A stretch of 64,000 nt of DNA from Panicum virgatum (lineage: Eukaryota; Streptophyta; Magnoliopsida; Poales; Poaceae): contig NC_053148.1 in NCBI RefSeq assembly GCF_016808335.1, positions 17,450,433-17,514,432 on the forward strand. The letters are read 5' to 3'. Positions 45,171-57,488 of the stretch are shown piece by piece. A program made the position numbers and the translations under genes. The notes under the pieces were generated by a model, which worked only from the letters and a program-made list of their open reading frames with translations, was not told where the DNA came from and ran no database searches. Position 1 is the stretch's first letter, and the number at the start of each line of letters is the position of its first letter.

Positions 45171-46622
45171 GTGCCCTCCAATCGGTTGGTTCCACCATAC
45201 CACATGGCCGCGAAGAAGAAGAGAGATGATAGTACTTCAACGAATGCTCTGATGTCTCCTGAGAACGCCATCGTCCTGCAAGGCAACGGCAACTCCAACA
45301 ACAACAATATCTTTGTCAACAACATAGCGGAGGGGGAGCTCAAAGTCAACCTTCACGACTTGGGAATCTCCCCTAAAGACATAGAAGCCAAGCAAAGGAT
45401 TGATGCCCGCCTTGCTGAAGTCCAGAAGACATGGCAAGCATCTCTGGTAGCAGGCCTTTCAGCTCCATAGATCATGATGAGGGCAAAGGGCAAGGGTCTT
45501 GCACTCTCTGAAGCCGAAAAAGAAGAACAGTACAAGAAGCTAAAGGAGGAGGAGCTTTGATGCCAGCTAATGCAGCAGAAGCTTCGGGACCAGAGGAGGT
45601 TGCTGGATCAAATGCAGGCTGCATACGATGCATGCAAAGAGGCAGTCCCGCGAAGGCATGAAGCACCGAGGGCCCGACCCCAGGTCATCCCAATCAAAGA
45701 GGACTCGGAACACTATGAGTCAGAGGATGAAAAAGAGGAGGAATATCATCGCCGGTGTCCATACCAGGGCTGCCATAAGAACGGCCCAAAGTCTCTGATG
45801 TTAGAAGAGCTAGAAAAATACAGTGGCCTCGGCGTTTCGACCCAGTAGTCTTGCCACAATTCGACGGTGAGTCTGATCCGAAGGAGTTCCTACTGAAGTA
45901 CGAAGCCACAATTGAAGCAATCAAAGGAGGTTCTTCTTGCAAAGCAAAGGTGCTCGTTCTCGTCCTAAGGGGTCTAGCCCATCACTGGTACACCAACCTC
46001 CCATTTGGGCACATCAAATCTTGGAGTCAGCTTTGGACAGAGCTGTCTACCAGCTTTCGGGCCGTGAAGCATGACGTGGTCACATCATGTGATTTGCACA
46101 ACATGAAGCAGGGAAGCTCAAGCCTGCAAGAGTACCTGCAGCACATTGTGAAGCTTCGTGCGAGGGCACCAAATGTGCCAGAGCAAAGCATCATTGATGT
46201 TGTCATCAACAGGCTGAATTTGGGCCCATGTGGGGAATATCTTGAGCGACACATGCTGAAGACCGTCAACAAGCTCTTCGAGATCATGCAAGAGTACTGC
46301 AAATCAGATCATGGCAAAAGGCAAAGAATTGAAGAGATGAATGAACAGAAAAAAGTGAAAAAAAGTCAGTGGTCGCAGTCAAAGCCATGGCACGCAGACC
46401 AGCAAAAGAGCCAGAAGGCAGTGAATACGGTCTCAGGGAACTAGCCTCGCGACTCCTGAACTCGAGACAACCGAGGAGGGAGAAATGAAAGAAACAGCTG
46501 AGGGTGTGGGGACAACGGAGGCCGAAGGCAGAAAGTTCTTTTTTGTTGTTTCCATTGCAAGGACAAGGGCATTGGATGAATGAGTGCCCCGTCGCCATCG
46601 ATAAGAAAGAGGAGCTTGATTG
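45171..46622 (+). pseudogene. Ty3/gypsy Gag polyprotein, degraded
   Basis: The N-terminal part (45204-45470) reads MAAKKKRDDSTSTNALMSPE and continues with an Asn-rich run and ISPKDIEAKQRIDARLAEVQ, then a stop. A coiled-coil-like Glu/Lys segment follows with another stop. The conserved gag capsid core is open at 45851-46444 (FDGESDPKEFLLKYEATIEA, then LRGLAHHWYTNLP and SWSQLWTELSTSFRAV). A frameshift leads to a good CCHC zinc knuckle, CFHCKDKGHWMNEC (about 46545-46590). This is the RNA-packaging protein of the element. Three stops and at least one shift make it nonfunctional. Confidence 0.85.
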
Positions 46623-46919
46623 GTAGAATGCGCAACAAGCAAAGCAGTCAGCTACACTTTGCAGTCATCTCAACCGAAGCCGTCGTCACCAATGCCTCCA
46701 TGGTTTTCAAAACCGGCACCCCAATGGCCTCTATCATACCTATTGTTCAACTACAACCTGCTATAGTATGGTCCTCTGTACGTGGCATTGCCGGCCCCTT
46801 TGGCACCCCAGGCCCTGGCGATAACCCCTTCGGCATATGCACCAACCTGGTCGAGGATTTCCACTCCGTAGTCTTATGAACCTGTGAAACCACCTACATC
46901 CGCCACCAAAGCTAGAACC

Positions 46920-47232
46920 AAGGCAGATCCCGGAGAGAGAAAGGATGGTAAATGTTATAAATGTCATCTCTAGAGGGTCCAATGAGTCAGCGCATGAGAC
47001 AAAGCGACAAAGAAAGGAGTACTTCAGAACCATGTCGCACATGTGCGAAGGGAAGCACTTCCGCACCCCATGGTCTCATGTTCCAATATCTTTCACTGAA
47101 GAAGATCTCAGGCTTCAGCATTACCCACACAACAACCCCCTCATCATCCGGGACAACAATGGCAAGAATTCAGTTCACTTCACAGGAAACGATGTGGATA
47201 GAATCCTAGTGGACAATGGCATAAAAGGACCG
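46920..47232 (+). pseudogene. Gypsy protease N-terminal fragment, cut at the active site
   Basis: The frame reads VISRGSNESAHETKRQRKEY and then PISFTEEDLRLQHYPHNNPL, ending GNDVDRILVDNGIKGP. V-D-N-G is the retropepsin active-site start (usually D-N/T-G-S). The reading is broken exactly here by the LTR that begins at 47233, so no flap or C-terminal half exists. The zinc knuckle lies 330 bp upstream, the normal gag-pro order. Confidence 0.75.
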
Positions 47233-48694
47233 TGACACCCTAAGAGGGGGGTGAATTAGGTGCTCCAAAAACTAAGGCTCCAAGAGCATATAAAACCTAT
47301 TCCAAATTCTATCTAGATGTGCACTAAGTTTTTCTATGTGATGCTATCTCTGCCGCACAAAAGTTTTGCACCCTAGGTTCCAATCCTATAAACCACACAA
47401 GGCAATTCGAGGAAAGGTAAATGTGGAATGGAAGTGCAAGAAGTAAAGTGGAATGTAAAAGGGGGTAGAGAATGCAAACTCCCGGCATGATGATTTTATA
47501 CCAAGGTATCAGAAAGCTCTCGCTTTCCCCTTCCTTGTTGGAGACCCTCGCGAGGAAATACCCATGCAAGGACCAAGTTCTCTATTGAGTAACTCCGTGG
47601 ATAGCCGATGGGCCTTCCCCACACACAAGTGGGTTTCCGCCTTGCCTCTCCCGAATGCTCCCCATCGTCTTCACTAGGTAGAGCTTTGGCAAATCGCCGA
47701 GGACCTCTCCTCCCTCTCACAAGCACCGACGGCCTCTCCACAAACTCGGTTAGAGGGTCTTGCAGGACTTACAAGCCTCAGATTTACAACTCTTGGTGCG
47801 CGCAAGCATCGATACAAAGGAGGTGTGCAAACCTCGCCTGACTCTAGGCTAATCCCTAAAGCAATGCGCTGAAAGGCCTAAGCTAGCACTTATCAAGACC
47901 TACGCCTTATGCTAATTGCCTAAATCTTTTCTTAAGAACTTTGGTGGCTAGAGCACTTGAATGTGTGTGGAACACAAGTATACAACTGCCCCAAGCTTTA
48001 ACACCCATGGAAGGGCCGGGCAAAGGGGCATAAATAGATGCAACCAAAGAAACTAAGCTGTTGTTCCAACGGGCAGAAAATCTGCATTGACCGACTAAAT
48101 CGGTCACTCCATTTTGCACTGATCGAATCAATCTGTCAATTGTGCATAGGAGCCGTTGGGTGGTTGATTCTTGGACCCAGTGCCTGACCAACTGATTCGG
48201 TCAGGACTGGATATGACCGAATTAACTTGTCATTCCAGAGCCGTTTGCCTTCATCCTAGGCTCACCGATTGATTCGGTAATGTCTTCATGAAAATGACAA
48301 AATCATACTGTCAAACCAAAGCTTCAGCTCTTCTGTGCCTGACCGACTTAATCTGTCAATTGCATCGGTGCTACTTGTTTTGATCATATTTTGATGATTT
48401 TGGACTCTATGGAAAGTTTGTGAAATGCTCTATGTGATTATCCAGAAATATAACCCATTTGATCAGTATAAATATAAATATCCATGGGATACTTCCAGTT
48501 CATTCCTCTCATTGTCTCGGCTTTGGAGGCTTTCTTTGTGAGTCTTTTATACTTGATCATTTGAATGGCTTCCATTACATCCTTGGTTCCTAACAAACAC
48601 CTTCAAAGTTATATCTTGACAAAATGTTAGTCCTAATGGATATGTTGTTATTCAATTACCAAAATCACAAACAATGGATAAACCGGGTGTTACA
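47233..48694 (+). mobile_element. SIRE-like copia LTR, about 1.46 kb
   Basis: Begins TGACACCCTAAGAGGGGGG with the GTGAATTAGGTG leader and ends ..GGGTGTTACA, if the last 20 bases belong to it. From 48060 to 48370 it carries a series of imperfect palindromes around TGACCGA..TCGGTCA. The flanks do not match: gypsy protease on the left and a family A LTR on the right. Confidence 0.65.
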
Positions 48695-49130
48695 AGAGTC
48701 CAAGCAAGACGTAGTCCCACTTAGTAGAATAGGGAGAGTGTGAGGTGAGAGTCTTGGTGAAAGTCAAGGTAAAAGAGTGGTGCCGAGTTCTCTCGGCCTT
48801 ACTCCATTTTGTAAGCCACCTCGGAGGAATGGAATATCTTCGGAGTGAAGTTCCTCATCTCTCGTCGGTATCTCGCTAGTCGTTCTCTTTACTTTAGTTA
48901 CTTGTTTACTTTCTGTCGTTGATCAGCGGGAGCCCTAGTCTGCGTAGGTAGCAAGTTCTACTTATTTGAGAGTGCTTTCTATCTTGCCGGGAGGCAGGAG
49001 TGCGTAACTCGATAGTGTTAGGCATGGTGCCTAGACTTGGTTAGTTACATAGGGTTGTGTTCCACCCCACGGAACCGTTGTGGTAGGCAGCAGGTGGTGA
49101 CAGCCCTGTCCGTCCCTCGTAGTCCACCAC
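48695..49130 (+). mobile_element. Family A LTR fragment
   Basis: From AGAGTCCAAGCAAGACG onwards this matches 61083-61520 almost base for base and the inverse of 14157-14620. It starts at the same AGAGT site where the giant LTR sits in the 57-61 kb copy. It loses similarity near 49130, where Athila-type gag sequence begins. Confidence 0.8.
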
Positions 49131-49259
49131 ATTTAGCTGTACACCTTTCCACCCATCCACACAGAGTTCTACTCCTAGTTATCCTGCAGTTCCATCCCGC
49201 GAGTATTTAGAACGGCCACCATCCTACCATCCCTCCCCCCCATTATCCGATGGTTACGA

Positions 49260-52200
49260 GATCAGTCCCAGTCTCATAAATCATGGTTCATGCATAGTCC
49301 TTCTCTATGAGAAAGGACAAGAATCCCTGCTGGAATTCAACCATACTCGGTTCGAACCAAAACACCTTACGGTGAAGGTCTCCCCATTCTCTCTGAAGGG
49401 CGAAGTGAAAATTTGGTATGACCAGACGACAGGGAGAGTCGGAGGAGATTGGATCAAGTTGAAAGATGAATTTTGCTTCCCTGCTACCAAAGTGTTCGCA
49501 CTTGAAACAGCATGGGAAAGATCTTTGCTAACGGCAAAATCCGGGACACCTCATCGTATTCCGGAAGATGCTAAAGCAACACTTCGTTGGTTTTTGGAGC
49601 CCCTTTTTCCACCCAAACCAACTGATCACCCTATCAGCTGTATCCTCTCACCTCCACCGCATATAGTGGAAATTACCGAACCAATCAAGTCCACATATTA
49701 TGAGCCACTCATTGATGATATGCCAATGCTCATCGTGACCTCGATCATGTTTCAAACATGCCAAAGGAGCATAAGTGCATATGCTCAAGATCTGAGGCAT
49801 TCATTCCAGATGTTACATCACAGATTGAGGGTCTTACTGTGATCAATAGCAAGGAATGATAGAGGAGCGGAATTCAATTCCTGAAAACTCCTCTGCACTA
49901 TTGGGGACGCTGCATCACAAGAGAACTTCTACGATCCGAAGGAAATCGTGTCCTTCTCCCGTAAGCACCCAAAGTGGATCGACGGCCAGATGATGGAGGG
50001 TAAGGAGATTTTCCATGTTATGTCCCCGAAGATGGGGCGTAACAAGATCTTTCTGGATTTCCACATCTTCGATATCCCCAAAGGTGATAAGTTCTCTTGA
50101 TCGGTCAGCCAATAGAGCCACTTGTCACCCCCAATGGATACCGAGCTACTCTTCACAGCTTGAGGTTGACAAAGATAAGATCTCGGTCAGTCTAGTCCAT
50201 TCAGGTAATACAAAAGACTAGACCGGAGCAAGACCTAGTGGAGAAGGCAGTCTATCTCTGAAGAAGATGCCATTCACTTCACCTAGGAAAAAGATCCGGA
50301 CGGCCACCTCAAGTTCAACGAAGAAGAAACACCGCAACATCTTCTTCTTGAGTTGAAACCGCTGCCTCCTAGGCTAAAAAATGGCTTCCTCCAACAACAA
50401 CAATAGCATGCCAGTCTTCATCAGCGACAAGCTGACAGAGAGTGAGACTCGGCGGCTCGTTGCAGTCCTAGAGAAAGTACCAGTCCGTCATTGGGTATTC
50501 TCTCCAGGACTAGAAAGGGGATCAACCCCGACTTCTGCACGCATCGCATTTTTATGGAACTAGACCATAAGTCATCCTGAGAGCACAAGTGATGGCTGAA
50601 CAATGCGATGAGGATGGTAGTGAAACAGGAGGTATTAATACTACTGCACGTGGGCATCATCAACCCCGTGTAAGATAGTGTTTTGGTTAGCCTAGTTCAA
50701 GTGGTCCCAAAGAAGGGAGCAATCACCTCTGAGAGTAAAGCGCTCATATCCCAGAGGGAAGTCATCAAGGACATGTATCGATAGTCAACAAGATTATCCA
50801 AAATGACCACTATCCTCTCCCCTTCTTTGATGAGATGCTTGAACGGCTGGCTAAGCACTCATTCTTCCAATACCTTGAAGAATATTCTGGTCATCACCAA
50901 ATTCATATGACCAAGTAAGACTACCTTCACCTGTCCCTATGACACATTCGCTTACCAGTGAATGTCATTGGTCTTTGCAATGGACCTGCTTTACTTCAGA
51001 GGTGTAAGATGGTGACTTTCTCTGACCAAATCGAGAGCATCATGAAGGGTTTCATGGATGATTTCTCAGTCCCTGGCAAAGATTACCTTGAGATTTCAGA
51101 CAAAGTTCTCAAGAATTGCCAAGAAACACACTTTGACCTTAATTGGGAGAAGTGTCACTTTATGGTCAGAGAAATGATTGTCCTCGGACATTGAGTGCCA
51201 TGAGGCACTCGTTTCTTCACCCATCATGCATCCTCCTGATTGTAAATTTCCTTTTGAGACCACATGCGATGCAAATGACTACGCTGTCAGAGCAGTGCCG
51301 GGTCAATGCAAGGATAATCAGCATTATGCCAAATCTTATGAAACTACTTGGTTGGTGCTAATGTGATAGCATACACGGATCATGCTACACTAAAGCATCT
51401 GTGATCAAGAAGGAAGACAAGCCACGACTCGTCTGTTGGATTCTGCTCCTACAAGAATTTGATTTGGAAATCAGAGATAAGGAAGGAGCAGAAAATTGTA
51501 TGGCTGCTCATTTCTCAAGAATTCAAGAAATCGATTGACCTCTAGAGAGATGATACTCTTTTGGAGATCACTATATCCAGTCCAAGGTATTAGAACTAAG
51601 TGAATTTTATGGAGACTAGATATATATCTCTAGATGAAGACAAGAAGAAGTTATATTCACCTTAGCAAATACCACCCTTGGGAGAACCCCTATCCATTCA
51701 AAGTCTGCGCTATTGGTTTACTCCAACCACTGCATCCCGCTATGTGAGACCCGCGAGATTCTTGAGCGTGCTACTAAATAAGGATGACACTACGGAGTAT
51801 TCCGTATCCATGCTTAGGTTTGGCATAGCCAACCAAGTTTTAAGACGCTAAAGAATCTGTGCGGTGCCTAAGATGTCAGACGTTATGCCACTGAAGAGCA
51901 GCCTTCAGTTTGAAGTAATCAACATATGGGGAGTTCACTTTGTGAGTCTTTCCCTATGTTAGAGCAAGTGCATCTTGGAAGCCAAGGACTATTTGTCTAA
52001 CTGGATGAAGCACTTCCTGTGTTGTGGCCGACTCGAAGAATTCAAAGAAGATGATTCAGGAAATCACATTTCCTTGCTTTGAATTTCCAAGAGTCATGTT
52101 TGGTAGTGAAGGCTCACGCTTCACACGACAAGACATACAGGAAGTGTCTCAGCGAATTGAGAGTAAAACCACCGGGCTGCTACTCCATACCATCCCTATA

Positions 52201-52830
52201 CCAATGGCTAGGCAGAAACATCTAGCAAGAAGATCAGAAACATTCTACAGAAGATAGCGAATGCCATGGGGGAAAGGATGGAATAGCATGATACCCGAGG
52301 CACTCTGGACATATTGAACAGCCTTCAAGTCACCGATAGGACAAACACCGCTCCAGCTGATTTATGGAAAAACTTGCCATACACTAGTTGACCCTAGAGT
52401 TCAAATCCCACGAGACAATTAAGAGGTGCAAAATGGATCTCCAATCAGCCGGGGTTAAAAGGGAAATTCAATGGGCTGAATTGGATAAATGGAGGAACAA
52501 GGCTTACCATAGCTCCAAGCTCTACAAGGAGCGGATGAAAAGATGACACAATAAGCGGATCAAGATCAAGCATTTCGAATTGGGAAAATAAGGTACTACT
52601 CTTTAATTCCCACCTTCGTTTGATTGGTCGTATTAAGCTTAGAAGTAAGTGGAAAGAGCCTTATCTAATAAACCCTCCAGGACGATGACGGGAATATCGT
52701 TAATATTCCTCGAGCCCGATCTACCGGAACTCAAAGAAATAGACGTCTTTGAGTTATCCGAGCTAGAGCCCCCCGTCTATGGTCATCGCCAGACCTTAAA
52801 CGTGTCTTACCCTAGTCTAGGATAATGGGC
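49260..52830 (+). pseudogene. Athila-type Ty3/gypsy gag-pol remnant
   Basis: Domains can be followed in order though the frame changes often. Gag is at 49372-49842 (PFSLKGEVKIWYDQTTG). Reverse transcriptase is at 50390-51195 (MPVFISDKLTESETRRLVAV, then FMDDFSV as the catalytic x-x-D-D, then LNWEKCHFMVRE). RNase H is at 51200-51540 ([27 protein letters not shown]). Integrase is at 51690-52300 (MPLKSSLQFEVINIWGVHF, YHPYTNG). An integrase C-terminal tail (WENKVLL, YRNSKK-like) reaches about 52750. Dozens of stops and shifts are present. No protease could be read clearly between gag and reverse transcriptase (49900-50350). It is not functional. Confidence 0.85.
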
Positions 52831-53088
52831 ACCCGTTTATTTCTCAAGTTTTGTTTTAGTAGCGCCCAATTATGTTTTAAAAAACTAAACTAAAATAAAA
52901 TAAATGCTTCATGCTTGTGCTTTATTTGGTTGGTGCACATTTGTGTGCCAACTAACCCCCCTATTCTAATATTTTCATCAAGTGCGTAGAAGAACATCAT
53001 GAACAACACTGAGACGGACTCCTTGGCGAAGTTGAGCAAGATTTGATGCAACTTAAGATTAGGTAGCTAGATTAGACCCGTGTCTAAC
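52831..53088 (+). other. 3' internal spacer of the Athila-like element
   Basis: Non-coding sequence between the integrase end and the LTR start at 53089. No envelope-like frame is seen. Confidence 0.45.
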
Positions 53089-53558
53089 TGTTGACGGTCG
53101 TTAAGTGCGAAATATGATCGTCAACTATACTCATAAAAGAAGTTAAACCATACCTCTTACTCGCATATTTGTATCACTAACCTAGCTCCACAATTGTTTT
53201 CGAAGATTTATGATTTCAGGAGCACAAGTCCGGAATAAGAAGAAAACACAAAGAATATGCAGACAAAGTCGCAGAAGATCGCATCCTACGTAACACATGC
53301 AAAAGAGGCCCACAAACCAGACCAAACCGACCAACGAGGCCCCGGCACCGATATATCAACACAAGGGCCCACCAGGCAGTGTACCAGAGAAGGGCGGTGG
53401 CCAGAGGCGGCAAGGTGGGGCCGGCCGAACCAGGGGTTCGGCCGAACCCACCCTGGTTCCCGGCCAGGTGCATTTTGGCGGGAGATCAGTTCTTATCCTC
53501 TAGAGGTTAGTTAGGGATGTTTCCATGTAAGGAGGTTGCGTGAACCGACCTCAAGCAC

Positions 53559-53565
53559 TATATAA
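53559..53565 (+). promoter_or_regulatory. TATA box in Athila-like LTR
   Basis: TATATAA followed by CTCTCTTACACAC tracts typical of a plant LTR transcription start. Confidence 0.55.
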
Positions 53566-54370
53566 GAGGCCTCTCACCACTCTCTTACACACACACCACT
53601 GCAAGGCCTCTCTCTCACACACTCTCTTGTGACTTGTACTCCTTAGGATAGTGGAGCTAGGCTAGTACTTCATCTCCTTAGCGAATCCAGTCGTCGTCGG
53701 GGTCGGCGAGCAATCCTCGGCCTCTGGTATGGCTTTGTATTCCGACTTTCATTATTCTATTCATACTGAGTTTGTTCTTGGTTATCTTGCTATGTTCTTA
53801 GCAAGCTTAGCCTTGATCTATGCTTTATTAAGTTATACTAGTTGCTTGCTTAGACCAGATGATCTGGGTAAGGATATCGGTTCGTTGTGCTTTCGGGCTT
53901 ACCTTAGTATCTTACCTGTCCATCCGAAGTGTGGGGGACCCGGGGGTGCTAAGGTAGTGACTCATATGCGGGCATGGTGCCCGAGTATGCGAGATCCTTT
54001 GGATATGATGGTGCTCCACGGTTTGACTGGGGTAGACCGCAGGTGGTGACAGCCCTGTCGGTCCGTCGGGAAGCTGCTTCTCGGTTAGCGTACTCTCCGA
54101 CGTTTGGGTATCGTGTAGGAGTTCATGCAAAGATGAAACGGGACTGGATGTTCTCCAGTGTGGGTCATTCTCCCCGATGTCCCTAATTTCCCGGCACCTG
54201 CTGCTCTAAGCATGTGGCTAACATAACTTATCTGCTAACATGAATATTATACTAGGATCTGTGCCTATGGTCCCACTAACCTTAGGTGTGCTTGTTTATT
54301 CTTTATTCCTGAGAGTTGGCTGTTCTGTGTGTGTCACATTACCCCTGATTATCCTTTGTTTATCATTTAC

Positions 54371-55720
54371 TGTAACGAACATGGCACCATTTATGCCATT
54401 TCGAGTGATTTCGGTGATCGAATGACAACACAACACTTGGACTAATATGATTGTTAAGATGATCATTCTCAGGCTTTTAGGTTCAAGTGATGACAAAGAG
54501 AAAGAGAAGATAGGCGTAACCAGCGCTATGAAGTTTGGTGCAGAAGGGAATCGAAGCCAAGTCAGCCTATAGGCACCGGTTGAACCGATGGGTCAAAAAG
54601 GGCATCGGTGCATTGGGCGTCCTATGTTCCAGAGACGATGCAAGTCGCGCAAGAGACAAGTCTTCAGCACCGGTTGAACCGGTGAGGCATCGGTGCATAC
54701 CATCGGTGTAATGACGTCAGCGCCCAGGAGAAGATTCTTAAGCACCGGTTGAACCGGTGAGGCATCGGTGCAAAGCATCGGTTCAACCGGTGGTCTCTGC
54801 GTCAGCCGACAGGAGTCCAACGGCTACTTCGTGTTATGAGTGACCGGATGAACCGACGCTACCCCGCCAAGAGGCATCGGTTCTTCCGGTGGTACGCAGA
54901 TTTTCAGCTAACCGTTGGAGCAACGGCTACAAGACTTGGTGGCCTATATATACGCCTCACCCCGGCCATTTGAAGTTTGCTGGAGTTGCTGGACATCCCA
55001 CACACACCCAAGAACATCTCCAAGCCATACAAAAGCATCAAGATCATATCCTTAGCCCTTAGCACACTTTGAGAGTGTTGTGTAAAGGATTAGCTCTTAG
55101 TGACTGAGATTGCAAGGCCTTAAGCCTTTGTGCTGTGGTTCTTTAGCGAACCAAAACAAGAGCTTGGTGCGCCGGCACCTTGGAGCGTGAAGCTCGCCGG
55201 CAACGTCATCGACCCTCCGACTTGGTGTGGAGCGGCGACGACACCTTTGTGCGGGGGACGTGGAGACCCCCATCCTTTGTGGAGAAGCTCCTTAGTGGAA
55301 CCCGGGGCCAAGGTGACCGTGATTGTGTTCACGGAAGAGACTTGGTGGCCGAGTAGCAATACTCTTAGTGAGTGCTACAACAACGTGGATGTAGGTGTGC
55401 CTTTGTGGCTAACCGAACCACGGGATAAACACCCGCGTCAAGAGTTTGCTATCTCCTATCCCGCTCTTTAAGCTTCCGCATTTAATTCTAGTAATTTGTA
55501 TGCCTTTACTTTCATAGAATAGTTTCCTGATAGAAAAGGCTATAGGTTGCTAAACTCTTTTGGGATAGGGGTTTTTACACTAGAACAACCTAGTTGCACA
55601 TATTGATAGCATGTTTTAGTTTAAGTTTTGTGCAAACTAGTTGGAGCCATAGGTCTAAGTTTTTATTAGTGCCTAATTCACCCCCTCCCCCTCTTAGGCT
55701 AGTGCACCCGATCACTTTCA
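54371..55720 (-). mobile_element. Solo SIRE-like copia LTR, 1350 bp
   Basis: Plus-strand ends are TGTAACGAAC and ATCACTTTCA. On the minus strand it starts TGAAAGTGATCGGGTGC and runs into the GGGGGAGGGGGTGAATTAGG leader. It is flanked by TTTAC (54366-54370) and CTTAC (55721-55725), a 5-bp duplication with one change. Repeated CACCGGTTGAACCGGTG palindromes occur at 54570-54800. Confidence 0.8.
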
Positions 55721-55925
55721 CTTACCCCTGCATAATCAGTAGTCTTCACCTTATTTCATAATGTCATGGTTATGGAACTAGTAAATATCTTTACACAACC
55801 TCGCCATCCCTTGGGAAAATATAAATAACGATACCCTGAATACTTCCGGGTGAAATGCTACAACGGTATATCCGTGCGCTTGCGGATCTTTCTGTAAACG
55901 TTAAGACATACCAACACGGCATTTC

Positions 55926-55942
55926 TGGCGCTGTTGCTAGGG
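55926..55942 (+). promoter_or_regulatory. Primer binding site
   Basis: TGGCGCTGTTGCTAGGG, a mutated form of the Athila-type TGGCGCCGTTGCCGGGG site, just after the LTR end. Confidence 0.7.
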
Positions 55943-56650
55943 ACACCGCCGTTCCTAGTGATTGCGCTAAGAACATCGTTGCCTTTCGAGAAATGTCATG
56001 ATCATCAAAGTACTTTGGTCATCCACAGTGCACATTCATTAATCAAGTCCATCAAAAATGGTTCACCAAAAGCTCTCCATCCCCCTGAAAAAAAGAGTGA
56101 GCCACAATCTTACTCGAGCAAAAAAAAAGAGAGGACAAAGGGGAAAAATGGAGAAGCCAAAGTCAAACACCACTCAAAGGGACACTCATCCCTCACATAC
56201 ACATGCACATGACCAAGTTCTAAAAGATGACATGATCTCTCAAAGACAAGATCTTTGATCTTGCAAAATAAATGAGGAAGATATGCAAGTTTATCCCTAC
56301 CTTGAGCCACACAAAAGCCTATTTAAACATAGGAGAGGTTTTCTCTAAAGACCTTAGTGAGATTCAAACACAAAATGAGAGACTAAGAGTGAGTTGAAAG
56401 AGATGAGAGCCTTCCTCCTGTTTTGAAAATCTTGCAAAACCTCCAAGTACAGAGAAAAGGAAGTGAATCATGTTCTCCTTCGAGTTGTTCCGGGGATCAA
56501 TATTTGAAGGTGAAGGTGTTAGCCACTTGTAATCCAAGGTATAAGGAAAGTGTAGAAATAAATCTATTGCATTCTTTGAGTTCATGGAACCAGGCTTCGC
56601 TCTTTTTCGACCTTATTGCTCGGGGCGAGCAAAGTCTGGCTGTGGGGGTG
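55943..56650 (+). other. Retroelement internal remnant ending in a polypurine tract
   Basis: No protein recognised. The last bases (GCTGTGGGGGTG, 56639-56650) form the polypurine tract that marks the following LTR as a 3' LTR. Confidence 0.5.
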
Positions 56651-57430
56651 TGTTGGCGGTCGATATCGGTGACTTTTGCCGCTAACGCTTCGCCTGATTT
56701 CATGAAACAAAGGTCATATTCATGCCAAATTCACTTATATTAACAAGTTCCATGAGTTTTGATGAGTATTTGAACACAGGAACAATATGTACGAAATTTG
56801 GCCAAAATGGGAGAAAACCTAGGCCGGCCAGCCGGCCTATCCACCTTGGCAATTCAGGCTCATCCTTGGCCAGAGTGCTCATTAGTGCAAATACAAGCCA
56901 ATCCAATGCGGTTTTATACAAAATGCATAAACCAAGACCGAAAGGCTTGAGCCATGACAAGTTGGGTCCACTTGCAGTGACCAAACTCAAAACCAAGTCC
57001 TAAACTGACTTGAGGAGGAAAATACAAGCGTTGATTGACACGTCGGTGGAATGGAGGGCCGAGGGGGAACAACCCTAGGCTGGTCAGCATAGACTGGGCC
57101 ACCTAGCCCCTAACTGCCTCGCTTCGGACCAACGCCATAGCAACCAACTACATTAGGCAATCAGGAGCATCCACACAAAGGCAGCACAAAATTCAATGGA
57201 GATCCTAGGCCGGCCGGCCTAGGGGAGGCCGGCCAGCCTGACCTTTTTGCACCACATTTGCAGCCTTCGGCAGGAGGTTACAACTGCCATGTGTGCACCC
57301 CTCAAGTGGAGGTTACAACCGCCATGCATGCGTGGACAGCTTTGCTTTCAAGCCAAGCTAACCATAGCTTAGCTTACAAGCTAAGCCACCTTAGCCTTGC
57401 TTACAAGCTAAGCAACCCACCTTGGAGGCC

Positions 57431-57438
57431 TATAAAAG
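57431..57438 (+). promoter_or_regulatory. TATA box in family A LTR
   Basis: TATAAAAG, followed by GGAGCCCCCACCCCTCATTC, conserved (inverted) in the copy at 14.66 kb. Confidence 0.6.
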
Positions 57439-57488
57439 GGAGCCCCCACCCCTCATTCAGCACACACCATTTTGGAGAGGAGAAGAGT

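Larger units (their letters stand above)
53089..55916 (+). mobile_element. Athila-like LTR split by a SIRE-like LTR
   Basis: Begins TGTTGACGGTCG and ends CATACCAACA, followed 9 bp later by a TGGCGCTGTTGC primer site, so it behaves as a 5' LTR in plus orientation. It has a TATATAA box at 53559-53565. Removing 54371-55725 leaves about 1470 bp. The GCAGGTGGTGACAGCC block near 54040 is shared with the LTRs at 4.5 and 16.5 kb. Confidence 0.75.

Noticed and set aside
52831..53088. Envelope-like gene of the Athila element
   Set aside because: The space between integrase and LTR is only about 260 bp and has no suitable frame.
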